DNA from: Pseudomonadota bacterium
GTDB taxonomy: Bacteria; Pseudomonadota; Alphaproteobacteria; Dongiales; Dongiaceae
NCBI GenBank assembly: GCA_016183985.1
Contig: JACPDN010000007.1
Location: 62,001 to 126,000, forward strand
Direction of reading: 5' to 3'
Length of the DNA: 64,000 nt
Shown: positions 8,256 through 16,216 of the stretch, in pieces
How the letters are laid out: the number at the start of each line of letters is the position of its first letter
Numbering within the stretch: the first letter of the stretch is position 1
The notes under the pieces: generated by a model
What the model saw: only the letters and a program-made list of their open reading frames with translations
Told to the model about the DNA's origin: nothing
Databases searched by the model: none
Made by a program: the position numbers and the translations under genes

Positions 8256-9662
8256 TTATGGCTGGACGAGTTTGGCGAGGTCGCCGGCATCGGCCGTCTT
8301 CTCGACGCCCCAGGCGGCTTTGATCAGAGCGTCGCGCCGTGCGGTATCGAGGAGTCCGGCGGTGCAGGCCGCCACCTTGGCTTCGAGATCTGTGTCGCTC
8401 ATCGGGTTGTCGGGGCCACCGCGGTACCGCTCGTTGGCCCATTCGGTGAGCTTGCTCCCATCTTTGAGCGTGATCTCGATGCGCGAGCGGATGATGTCCC
8501 AGCCCTTGGCCTCGATCTCCGGATCGAGCTGGGTCGTGATCCGCCGCTGCATATCCTGCGTTTCGGGCGACTGGATGAAGGCGTTGGTGAATTCCTGGCG
8601 GCCAGCCTGACGCTTCAGCACGATCATGGCCAGGAGCGCCGCCATGCTGAATTTTGCCTGCAGGTGATTCTGCGCCACCGGATAGCGGATCGGGTTGAGG
8701 ATGTTGGAGCCGGCGAAGAAGTCGATCTTGGCAACCGTCTTCGGGTCGACATTCTTCTCGGTCACCAGCTTGAGCATCGCATCCATGGACTGGTGCGTCA
8801 CGATCCCGGATGGGTACGGCTTGATGCTGACGCCCGGCTCCATGATCGACCAGGTCTTGCCGAAGCCCTGCGCCAGCTTCTCCTCCGTCGCACCGCCGGA
8901 TTGCACGGTCATGAAACCCCAACGCCCGTCGAGCGCTTCCGGATCGGCGGTGAAGCCGCGTGCCGCGAGCAGCGCCGCGGTGACGCCGTTTTCCGCCGCG
9001 CGCCCGACATGCAGTGGCTTGGTCATGGTGCCGAAATTGCATCGGATGCCAGAGGCAAAGCTCGCCGCGATGCCGATCGCATGCGCAAGCTTCGTGCCGG
9101 AGAGGCCCATCAGCTTGGCCGCCGCCGTCGCGGCGCCGAAGGTGCCGACCGTGCCGCTGGAATGCAGGCCACGTTTATAGTGGTCGGGTTGCATCCATTC
9201 CGAAATCTTGCTCTCCACCTCGACGCCCGTGACGAAGGCATTGAGAAAGTCGCGACCGCTGACATGGCCCAGCTTCTGGCTCATGACCAGGGCGGCGGTG
9301 AGCGGTGGGATGGTGGGATGCGTGAGGAGGCCATAGACATGCGCTGGGTCGCGCGAGACCTGGGTATCGTCCCAATCGTGGGCGTGGCCCGCAGTGCCAA
9401 GCACGCGCGCGGCGAGGGCCGCGGGGATCCTGATGTCGCCGCCGCCCAGCAGCAGCGCCTCCGGCTTGCCGCCGATCTCCTTCGCGTCCTCGATCAGTAC
9501 CTGGACCGATTCCTCGTCGCTGCCCGCCACGTAGAGGGCCAGGCCGTCCAGAATGCAGCGGCGGCCGACGCGAATCGCCTCCTGCGGCAGGTTCTCAAAG
9601 CGGCTTGCCTCGATGAAGGCGCAGGCGGCGCGGGTCACATTCGTCGGCGTCATCACGGTCAT
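8256..9662 (-). CDS. MmgE/PrpD family protein (paralogue 2)
   Basis: A 468-residue member of the same family but of another subtype. It has HAHDWDDTQVSRDPAHVYG near residue 95 and NFGTMTKPLHVGRAAENGV near 210, the pattern also seen in paralogue 4 at 19064. The basic FGTMTKP-H-GR segment is typical of the family's active-site region. It is transcribed with paralogues 1 and 3 and has only about 30 bases between it and paralogue 3. Having two subtypes in one operon suggests successive dehydratase, isomerase or decarboxylase steps, or two stereoisomers (inference). Confidence 0.9.
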   Translation of the reverse strand: MTVMTPTNVTRAACAFIEASRFENLPQEAIRVGRRCILDGLALYVAGSDEESVQVLIEDAKEIGGKPEALLLGGGDIRIPAALAARVLGTAGHAHDWDDTQVSRDPAHVYGLLTHPTIPPLTAALVMSQKLGHVSGRDFLNAFVTGVEVESKISEWMQPDHYKRGLHSSGTVGTFGAATAAAKLMGLSGTKLAHAIGIAASFASGIRCNFGTMTKPLHVGRAAENGVTAALLAARGFTADPEALDGRWGFMTVQSGGATEEKLAQGFGKTWSIMEPGVSIKPYPSGIVTHQSMDAMLKLVTEKNVDPKTVAKIDFFAGSNILNPIRYPVAQNHLQAKFSMAALLAMIVLKRQAGRQEFTNAFIQSPETQDMQRRITTQLDPEIEAKGWDIIRSRIEITLKDGSKLTEWANERYRGGPDNPMSDTDLEAKVAACTAGLLDTARRDALIKAAWGVEKTADAGDLAKLVQP

Positions 9663-9693
9663 GGTATCAATACTCTTCGTCAGGTAGATGAAT

Positions 9694-11091
9694 TCAGATT
9701 CGGGCGCAGTTCAGTCCGGCGAGATCGGCCCGGCGTTCGATGGCAAGGCAGAAATCGAGTAGCCGCTCGGCGTCCGGCCGCTGCCAGCCGCCGTACTGGG
9801 CGTTGTCGTGATATTTACGGATGAGTTCGTCCCGCGAGAGCGGTTCGCAGCGGCCACCCCGCATATGCGGCTGCCGCAATTCGATTATCCGGCCGTCGGT
9901 CAGCGTCACCTTGATGTGGCCCGAATAATTTACCGGATACTCATTGTCGGGATCGATCACATAGGTGATGCGCCGCGCGAGATCGAGCGTGCGGTGCTCG
10001 CGCGCCTTGGCATCGGTGAATTGCTCGAGCCCCGCCGCCTGGTCGAAGAAGCCGACCGCCATGCAGAAGGGCATGCTGAACTTCGCGGCATAGCCCGAGG
10101 GCGGCCGATGCTTGGCGGCGAGCGGCTCCCACAGCCGGTCGACCAGGCCTTCGCCGGTCTCACACAGAATGGAAGCAATGTCGTCGGCGGCGATACCGCT
10201 CTGCGCCAGACGGATCATGCAATCGATATAGGGATGGATCATCGTGCCGCAGGCATAAGGCTTGAAGGCGATATCCACCATCAGCCACTTCTCGCCGACC
10301 CCGTCGCGCAGATATTCAAAGCGCGGCGTGGCACCGTGGGCGAAAGCACGAAAGAAGCCATGCGGCCCTTCGAGCACGGTGCGCGGTCCGTTATAGCCCG
10401 CGCACGCCAGCAATGCCGCGCGCAAACCGGATTGCGCCGCCCAGCCGGGATGCAGCCGCTTGGTCCAGGCACCATCGGTCAGATATTCGAGAATGCCGGA
10501 AGAGAGGCTGCCGGCGATGCCGATCGCATCCACCATCTGCGGGCGGGTGAGGCGCAAGACGGTGCCAGCGGCAACCGCGGCACCCAAAGCGCCGATCACA
10601 CCCACCGGATGAAAGCCGGCCTTGTGAATGGCGCCCGGCGCCACGTGATTCAGTCGGCAGATGGCCTCGAGGCCGAAAATAATGCCACGCAACGTATCGG
10701 CACCGCTGCGCCCGAAACGTTCCCCTGCCGCGAGTGCAGCCGGGATCACCATGGCGCCGACGCGGATTGGCGCCCCTTCCAGCGTGTCGTCGAAATCCTC
10801 GCCATGGGTGCCGGTTCCGTTGACGACAGCGGCATCCGCCGCGCGCAACGGGACGGGATGGCCGATCGCCGAGCAGCTGCCGGTGTCTTCGCAGCTGCCG
10901 ACGAGAGCCCGCATATAGTCCGTCTGTCGGGCGGAGAGGCAATTTCCGGCCATGTCGAAAAGATCGTTCACCGCGACCTCCCGCGCCTTGGACGGCAGAT
11001 CGGCAAGCTCGCGCACCATCAGTTGGTCGAGAAAAGTCTCGGTGACGCTTGCCGCGGCAGCACCGGCCGCAGGAATGTTCGTCGCCATCAT
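9694..11091 (-). CDS. MmgE/PrpD family protein (paralogue 3)
   Basis: A 465-residue family member with GTHGEDFDDTLEGAPIRVG near residue 95, TKRLHPGWAAQSG near 215 and PYIDCMIRLAQ near 295, close in pattern to paralogue 1. Its start region (ATGATGG) overlaps the stop of the ComA-like gene by four bases, a sign of translational coupling. Paralogues 1 and 3 are probably duplicates that have diverged. Substrate unknown. Confidence 0.9.
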   Translation of the reverse strand: MMATNIPAAGAAAASVTETFLDQLMVRELADLPSKAREVAVNDLFDMAGNCLSARQTDYMRALVGSCEDTGSCSAIGHPVPLRAADAAVVNGTGTHGEDFDDTLEGAPIRVGAMVIPAALAAGERFGRSGADTLRGIIFGLEAICRLNHVAPGAIHKAGFHPVGVIGALGAAVAAGTVLRLTRPQMVDAIGIAGSLSSGILEYLTDGAWTKRLHPGWAAQSGLRAALLACAGYNGPRTVLEGPHGFFRAFAHGATPRFEYLRDGVGEKWLMVDIAFKPYACGTMIHPYIDCMIRLAQSGIAADDIASILCETGEGLVDRLWEPLAAKHRPPSGYAAKFSMPFCMAVGFFDQAAGLEQFTDAKAREHRTLDLARRITYVIDPDNEYPVNYSGHIKVTLTDGRIIELRQPHMRGGRCEPLSRDELIRKYHDNAQYGGWQRPDAERLLDFCLAIERRADLAGLNCARI

Positions 11092-11870
11092 CCCAGCGCT
11101 CCGAGCAGGCCGAACACGCCGCGCTTGCGAATGCCCCGGCGCAGCAATTCCAGATCCAACACCTGATGATCGTCCACATCGAGGTTGACGACATTGCCGA
11201 AGGCCGAAAGGTACCAGAGCTGGGCACTGGCATCCTTCGCCTGGAAGATCAGGTTCTCTACGTCATACTTCGCCGCAATCCCCAGGATAAACTCGCTCTT
11301 GAAACGGTCGACATCCTCAGACACCCCTTCGGCCTGGATGAGCACCTTCCAGGCGCCGGCATCCTGATAGCTTTCGATCTGGCGCAGAACGTATGAGAGG
11401 CTCTTCGTCCAATCCTCCTGTGCTTTCTGCCCGGCCTCGGCAACGACTGCCAGCCCGGCAGCACGCGCCAGCCGGATCAGTTCGCACTTGTCGGCCAGTG
11501 ACATGATCGCCTGGGCGCTGGAAACTTCGACCGCGTCCACCCCAAGAGCCTTCGCCGCCGCATAAAAGCGGGGCGACTGGCCCTGAATGAACGCCGCTTC
11601 GGTGGCGTCGCCGGCCAGGAACACCTGGATGCCGGCCTGATGATATAGCCCGATCTTGCGCCGCAACAGGTCTTCGGGCAGCAACCGCCACGCGCCGATC
11701 CCCATCTTGGCAATGTCGATATAGTCCCCGGCCGTCGCCAGCAGATCGTCGAGCCGGTTAACGCCCATGCCCCGATCCGCCATGATGGTCAGCCCCGTCA
11801 CGCGCGGTTTGGCTGGCCGCGGCGCTACCCGGATGAAAGGAAAAGCCTTGTTTTCCAAGCTGGAACTCAT
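11088..11870 (-). CDS. ComA (phosphosulfolactate synthase) family protein, divergent
   Basis: A 260-residue TIM-barrel-type protein matching the ComA family end to end: GLTIMADRGMG near residue 28, AGDYIDIAKMG near 46, VEVSS near 115, then EAGQK and the C-terminal FGNVVNLDVDDHQVLDLELL followed by RRG. Archaeal ComA joins sulfite to phosphoenolpyruvate. Here several archaeal motifs are altered: KFGWGTS reads KMGIGAW, GGT reads AGD and SDG reads SSA, so another substrate is likely. It is the first gene of the operon, directly after the palindrome promoter. The ATG at 11870 is chosen; a GTG at 11879 is possible. Family call is firm, function open. Confidence 0.82.
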   Translation of the reverse strand: MSSSLENKAFPFIRVAPRPAKPRVTGLTIMADRGMGVNRLDDLLATAGDYIDIAKMGIGAWRLLPEDLLRRKIGLYHQAGIQVFLAGDATEAAFIQGQSPRFYAAAKALGVDAVEVSSAQAIMSLADKCELIRLARAAGLAVVAEAGQKAQEDWTKSLSYVLRQIESYQDAGAWKVLIQAEGVSEDVDRFKSEFILGIAAKYDVENLIFQAKDASAQLWYLSAFGNVVNLDVDDHQVLDLELLRRGIRKRGVFGLLGALG

Positions 11871-11903
11871 AACACGCACTGCCGTTGATCAAGCTTCAAT
11901 CTA

Positions 11904-11939
11904 AGTCTTATATAAGATATAAAACTTGATGAGTGTCAA
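11904..11939 (-). promoter_or_regulatory. Promoter and HutC-type operator of the comA-like operon
   Basis: Bases 11904-11922 repeat exactly the 19 bases found before tctC, including the palindrome TCTTATATAAGA. On the minus strand a consensus -35 TTGACA (11934-11939) lies 16 bases before the palindrome, which therefore overlaps the -10 region. The site lies between the TSUP gene and the comA-like gene, 34 bases from the latter's start codon. Confidence 0.75.
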
Positions 11940-11972
11940 TCGCAGGGACGAACGTCGGTCGGCAGCGATTTG

Positions 11973-12752
11973 TCAGCCGGCGGACAACCCCGCCAAGAGG
12001 CTGCGAAGCGGCCACCACAGGAGGGTGACACCGCCAATGAAGACCACGCATTCCATGATTCTGCTATGCAGGCGCAGGCTGGTCCGGCGCAGAATCCAGC
12101 GGGCGACATAATTGCCGGGGACCGTGCACAGGCCGATCATGAGCGCTGCCGACAGGATATCCAGCTGCAGGTCGCCGGCGTGGCCGAACATGCCGGCCCG
12201 CGTCAGGTTGACGGCGATGGAGATCGCCGCATCGGTTGCCAGGAATGCCGTCCCCGCGAGCCCCGCCCCCAACAGCACCGGGACAATCAGCACGCCGCTT
12301 CCCGATGTCGTTCCCGCGATCACGCCGAACGCCGCACCGAAACCCGCCAGGCCCACGGGCCGTAGGCGGATCTCGCGCGCGGCAAGCATGCGGCCGAGCG
12401 GAATCGACAACAGCAGGAAACCCCCAAGAACCAGGGCAATCGCGTCATGCGGGAGGCTGAGATAGATCATCGTGCCCAACACGACCGCCGGAATCATCGC
12501 CGCCAGGACGATGAGCGTCAGGCGCTTGTCGAGATAGCGGTGGTAAAGCCAGAAGCGGTGGCAGTTGGTCATCAGCATCGCCACGCTGAGGACGGGCATG
12601 ACGTTCTGCACGCCGAGCAGCGGTGCCAGGATCGGTGGCAGCAACAATCCACCGCCAAAGCCAGTCATGCCGCTGCAGATTCCGGCCGCAAAGGCGGACA
12701 CTGCGACGATGGCAAGCTCCAGGATCGGCAATTGCCAAATGATCGAACTCAT
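11973..12752 (-). CDS. TSUP (TauE/SafE) family membrane permease
   Basis: A 259-residue membrane protein with about eight hydrophobic segments and the TSUP signatures GMTGFGGGLLLPP near residue 32 and a second, weaker repeat GTTSGSGVLIVPVLLGAG near 150. TSUP proteins are anion or sulfonate/sulfite exporters or importers. The start at 12752 is supported by AAAGGAAG eight bases upstream; a longer start at 12836 is less likely. It precedes the comA-like operon on the same strand. Beside a ComA-like protein, sulfite or sulfonate export is an attractive guess but is not shown by the sequence. Confidence 0.85.
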   Translation of the reverse strand: MSSIIWQLPILELAIVAVSAFAAGICSGMTGFGGGLLLPPILAPLLGVQNVMPVLSVAMLMTNCHRFWLYHRYLDKRLTLIVLAAMIPAVVLGTMIYLSLPHDAIALVLGGFLLLSIPLGRMLAAREIRLRPVGLAGFGAAFGVIAGTTSGSGVLIVPVLLGAGLAGTAFLATDAAISIAVNLTRAGMFGHAGDLQLDILSAALMIGLCTVPGNYVARWILRRTSLRLHSRIMECVVFIGGVTLLWWPLRSLLAGLSAG

Positions 12753-12878
12753 CGCGCCGACTTCCTTTGCCCTCGTCTCGAGGGCGCCTCGCATAACACG
12801 CGGCGAGCACTGCATGCAGTGGCATATCACCGGCACGCGCCACGCAATCTCGGCAATCTCGACGTTTTGGTCAATTGA

Positions 12879-12893
12879 TTATTGTTGACAATC
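12879..12893. promoter_or_regulatory. GntR box 1 (TTATTGTTGACAATC)
   Basis: One of three identical 15-base copies in this window (others at 13922 and 18988). The core ATTGT-TG-ACAAT is an inverted repeat and contains TTGACA, so it may double as a -35 box. It lies 50 bases before the hydrolase start. The FCD-type GntR regulator at 18093 is the likely binder (inference). Confidence 0.72.
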
Positions 12894-12942
12894 ATCAGAA
12901 TTGAGGAAAATCTGCCGGCGCAAATTGGGAAGGAGTTTGTGC

Positions 12943-13884
12943 ATGCCGATGCCGCCTCTCGTGAAGCACAACAAGCTTATGGAGGGGTTCTCCTACCAGC
13001 GGATCAAGACGCGGGGCGCGAAGATCAACGTCGCCGTCGCCGGCGACGGTCCGCCTCTGCTGCTGCTGCACGGCAATCCGCTCACTCATGTGAGTTGGCA
13101 TTGCATCGCCCCGACCCTTGCCAGGTCGTTCACCGTGGTCGCGCCCGACCTCAGGGGTTACGGCGACAGCTCGAAGCCCGACGGCGGGCCTGACCATGCT
13201 GCCTACAGTTTCCGCGCCATGGGTGAGGATGCGTTCGATGTCATGGACGCCTTCGGCTTCGACTCGTTCGGGCTGGCCGGGCATGACCGCGGTGCGCGCG
13301 TCGGCTTTCGCATGGCATTGGATCGGCCGCAACGCGTCACCCGGTTTTGCGCGCTCGACATCATTCCGACGCACCATCTGCTGACGAATGTCACGCTGGG
13401 ATGGGGCTTGGAAAGCTATCACTGGTTCTTCATGGCGCAGAAGGCGCCCTTCCCGGAAAAGCTCATCTGCGCCGATCTCGACTATTACATCCTGTACAAG
13501 CTCAACAAGAAAGGCGTCGGCCTGCAGATCTTCACGCCCGACGCCTTTGCCGAATACGCGCGCTGCACGACGCCCGAGCAGATCCATGCGGTGTGCGAGG
13601 ATTACCGTGCCACGGTGACCCTCGATCTTGCGATGGACACCGCCGATTTCGGCAAGAAGAAGATCCAATGTCCCACCCTTGTGTTGTGGGGCTCCAACAG
13701 CCATGTCGGCCGGCATCTGAAGCCGATCGAAGCCTGGTCCGAATGGGCGCCGGATCTCCAAGGCTGGGCCATTCCGACCGGTCATTACCCAGCCGAGCAC
13801 CGGCCCGACCTCGTCTATCCGGCTCTTTGGCAGTTCTTTCGCGGCGAAAAGCTCACGCCTTACACCGAGGCGGCGACGGCCTGA
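12943..13884 (+). CDS. Alpha/beta hydrolase of the haloacetate (fluoroacetate) dehalogenase type
   Basis: A 313-residue protein; the start is fixed by AAGGAG seven bases before the ATG. It has HGNP (oxyanion region), DLRGYGDSSKP, the nucleophile segment GHDRGAR with Asp-Arg-x-x-Arg, a second Asp exactly 24 residues later in ALDIIPT, a His-Trp pair 21-22 residues after that (YHW), CEDYRA, and a C-terminal GHYPAEH with the catalytic His. These match the residues and spacing of characterised fluoroacetate dehalogenases, including the His-Trp fluoride pocket. Such enzymes release halide from haloacetates. Epoxide hydrolases share the fold but lack this halide pocket. It opens the second catabolic cluster. 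Confidence 0.82.
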   Translation: MPMPPLVKHNKLMEGFSYQRIKTRGAKINVAVAGDGPPLLLLHGNPLTHVSWHCIAPTLARSFTVVAPDLRGYGDSSKPDGGPDHAAYSFRAMGEDAFDVMDAFGFDSFGLAGHDRGARVGFRMALDRPQRVTRFCALDIIPTHHLLTNVTLGWGLESYHWFFMAQKAPFPEKLICADLDYYILYKLNKKGVGLQIFTPDAFAEYARCTTPEQIHAVCEDYRATVTLDLAMDTADFGKKKIQCPTLVLWGSNSHVGRHLKPIEAWSEWAPDLQGWAIPTGHYPAEHRPDLVYPALWQFFRGEKLTPYTEAATA

Positions 13885-13921
13885 ACCGGAAAGTCACCCC
13901 GCCCGGAACTTGATAATTGGT

Positions 13922-13936
13922 TTATTGTTGACAATC
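13922..13936. promoter_or_regulatory. GntR box 2 (TTATTGTTGACAATC)
   Basis: Exact copy of the 15-base box, 62 bases before the ABC ATPase start. Its right flank (TTCAGA) resembles those of the other copies (ATCAGA, TACAGA), so the conserved unit is about 20 bases. Confidence 0.72.
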
Positions 13937-13998
13937 TTCAGACGACATCACATTTTGCTAAGAACGGATCAAAAGAATCCGAGATCAGGGGAGGCTTA

Positions 13999-15066
13999 AT
14001 GGCGTTCGTGGAGCTCGTTGGCCTGACCAAGCAGTTCGGCAGTCTTGCCGTGGTCAATCAGGTCAACCTCAACATCGAGAAAGGCTCATTGGTGTGCCTG
14101 CTGGGGCCCTCGGGCTGCGGCAAGACCACCACCTTGCGCCTTATTGCCGGGTTCATCGAGCCGAGCGGCGGCGAAATCCGCGTCGGCGGCAAGCGTATCT
14201 CGGCGCCTGGCGCCAGTGCCCCGCCCGAAGCCCGCAACATGTCGATGATCTTCCAGAGCTACGCGCTGTGGCCGCATATGACGGTGTATGAGAACGTCGC
14301 TTACGGTCTGCGGCTGCGCAAATTGTCGAAGGACGAGATCCGCGTCCGCGTCGACGAGATTCTTTCCATTACAAAGCTCTCGGCCCTCGCCGAGCGCTAT
14401 CCGGCGGAGCTCTCCGGCGGTCAACAACAGCGCGTGTCGCTCGCCCGCGCTCTCGTCATCAAGCCGGAAACGCTGCTGCTCGACGAGCCGCTCTCCAATC
14501 TCGACGCCAATTTGCGCGAAGAGATGCGTTTCGAGATCCGGCGCCTGCACGATGCCTTCCGCTACACGACGGTCTATGTGACGCACGACCAGTCGGAAGC
14601 GATGACGACGGCCGATCTCATCGTGGTCATGAACCAGGGCGGCATCGAACAGGCCGGATCGCCCGAAGACATCTATCAACGCCCAGAATCCGAATTCGTG
14701 GCGCGCTTCATCGGCGGCACCAACATTTTCCGCGGCAAGAAGATCAGCGCCGACACCGTCGCCTGTGAGGGCGGCCTCAATCTTCGCTGCGGCAGCGGCT
14801 CCTTCGCTGCGCAAGGCGACACGGCGGTTTCCGTGCGCCATCACGACATCCTTCTCTCCGAGCATAAGCCAACGGCAAGCGACACGAATGCGATCGCCGG
14901 CACTGTCGCCAGGCAGATCTATCTCGGCTCGCACCGCGACTATCTCGTGACCATTCCGGGCGGGGAAACGGTGCGAACGGTTGCACCGGTAAGTGTTGCG
15001 ATCCCGGTAGGCCAGCAAGTCTGGTTGAACTTCCCGCCGGAAAACTGCCGGGCACTCGCGCGTTAG
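13999..15066 (+). CDS. ABC importer ATP-binding protein (Fbp/Pot type)
   Basis: A 355-residue ATPase with Walker A GPSGCGKTT near residue 36, Q-loop FQSYALWPH near 85, signature LSGGQQQR near 139, Walker B LLLDEPLSNLD near 160 and the switch His in YVTHDQSEA. A C-terminal TOBE-like region of about 115 residues follows. It would drive uptake through the fused permease at 16217 using the binding protein at 15079. The gene directly follows GntR box 2 and a short purine-rich leader (GGGGAGG before ATG). The subfamily serves ferric iron, polyamines, phosphonates and organic acids, so the substrate is open; the locus suggests an organic acid. Confidence 0.92.
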   Translation: MAFVELVGLTKQFGSLAVVNQVNLNIEKGSLVCLLGPSGCGKTTTLRLIAGFIEPSGGEIRVGGKRISAPGASAPPEARNMSMIFQSYALWPHMTVYENVAYGLRLRKLSKDEIRVRVDEILSITKLSALAERYPAELSGGQQQRVSLARALVIKPETLLLDEPLSNLDANLREEMRFEIRRLHDAFRYTTVYVTHDQSEAMTTADLIVVMNQGGIEQAGSPEDIYQRPESEFVARFIGGTNIFRGKKISADTVACEGGLNLRCGSGSFAAQGDTAVSVRHHDILLSEHKPTASDTNAIAGTVARQIYLGSHRDYLVTIPGGETVRTVAPVSVAIPVGQQVWLNFPPENCRALAR

Positions 15067-15078
15067 CAGGAGGAAAGC

Positions 15079-16122
15079 ATGTGGGGAAAGAGAGCGGCGA
15101 TCATCGCTTTGACGAGCGCGGTCGCATGGAGTGCCAATCTTGCCTATGCGCAAGACGGCTATAAGGTAACACCCGAACTGATCGAAGCGGCGAGGAAGGA
15201 AGGTACTGTCGTGTTCTACACGGCAACCGACGTCGCCGTCGCCGAAAAGCTCGGCAAGACTTTCGAAGAAGAATATCCGGGCATTAAGGTGCAGGTCGAA
15301 CGCGCCGGCTCCGAACGCGTCTTCCAGCGTATCGGCCAGGAACTGTCGACCGGCGTCTACAATGCCGACGTCGTCGAGACCTCCGACGCCGTCCACTTCC
15401 AGATGTTCAAGAAGCAGAGCTGGCTCGCCAGCGGCCTGCCCGAGGAAGTGATCAAGGAATGGCCGAAGGAAGAATACGATCCCGACGGCCAGTTCGCCGC
15501 CTACCGCGCCCATCTCTCGGTCATCGCCTATCGCAGCGACATGATCAAGGAAGAGGACGCCCCGAAGGGCCTTGCCGATCTGCTCGACCCGAAATGGAAG
15601 GGCAAGATGGTGAAGGCGCATCCCGGCTACAGCGGCACCATCATGACGGCGACCTATGCCATCAGCAAATTGCTGGGCTGGGAATATTTCGAGAAGCTGG
15701 GCAAGCAGGAAGTGATGCAGGTCCAGTCTTCGACCGAACCGCCGAAGAAGCTGGCGCAAGGTGAGCGTCCGCTCGAGGCTGACGGCAACGAATACAACGT
15801 CTTCCGCCTGATCGACGACGGCGTGCCGGTGAAGATCGTCTACGCCACAGAAGGCACGCCGCTCACCGTCGGCAATGCGGCAATTCTCGCGAAAGCACCG
15901 CATCCCAACGCGGCGAAGCTGTTCTATTCCTTCCTCTTCTCGTTGAAGGCGCAGCAGCTCAACAGCGATTTCGGCGGCCTGCGCTCCTTCCATCCGGGCG
16001 TCAAGGAAAAGGCCGGCCGTACGCCGCTGAAGGACATCAAGCTGTTGATGCCCGATGTGGCCGGACAGGAAGCTGAACTCGAAAACATCAAGGCCAAGTA
16101 CGAGGAGTATTTCGGCACCTGA
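15079..16122 (+). CDS. ABC importer periplasmic binding protein (FbpA-like)
   Basis: A 347-residue protein with a Sec signal peptide ending near residue 25 (NLAYA). The mature start EAARKEGTVVFYTATD and the segment NADVVETSDAVHF are typical of the ferric-iron/AfuA-like binding protein family, and the LADLLDPKWKGKM motif near residue 170 is also characteristic. A strong AGGAGGAAAGC precedes ATG. I do not see the paired Tyr motif of true ferric binders with certainty, so an organic or phosphonate ligand is possible. Followed by a hairpin before the permease gene. Confidence 0.9.
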   Translation: MWGKRAAIIALTSAVAWSANLAYAQDGYKVTPELIEAARKEGTVVFYTATDVAVAEKLGKTFEEEYPGIKVQVERAGSERVFQRIGQELSTGVYNADVVETSDAVHFQMFKKQSWLASGLPEEVIKEWPKEEYDPDGQFAAYRAHLSVIAYRSDMIKEEDAPKGLADLLDPKWKGKMVKAHPGYSGTIMTATYAISKLLGWEYFEKLGKQEVMQVQSSTEPPKKLAQGERPLEADGNEYNVFRLIDDGVPVKIVYATEGTPLTVGNAAILAKAPHPNAAKLFYSFLFSLKAQQLNSDFGGLRSFHPGVKEKAGRTPLKDIKLLMPDVAGQEAELENIKAKYEEYFGT

Positions 16123-16135
16123 TGTAAGCTGGACA

Positions 16136-16179
16136 CCGCATCGCATCCACCCCACGCCTGAGGGAGTGATGCGATGCGG
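16136..16179 (+). promoter_or_regulatory. Intercistronic hairpin between binding protein and permease genes
   Basis: A perfect 12-base stem (16136-16147 with 16168-16179, CCGCATCGCATC and its complement) encloses a 20-base loop. There is no U-tract. Such hairpins between binding-protein and permease genes usually stabilise the upstream message, giving more binding protein than permease. Confidence 0.6.
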
Positions 16180-16216
16180 ATCCGCCGATCACCGATAACT
16201 TTCGAGATCCGGGAAC

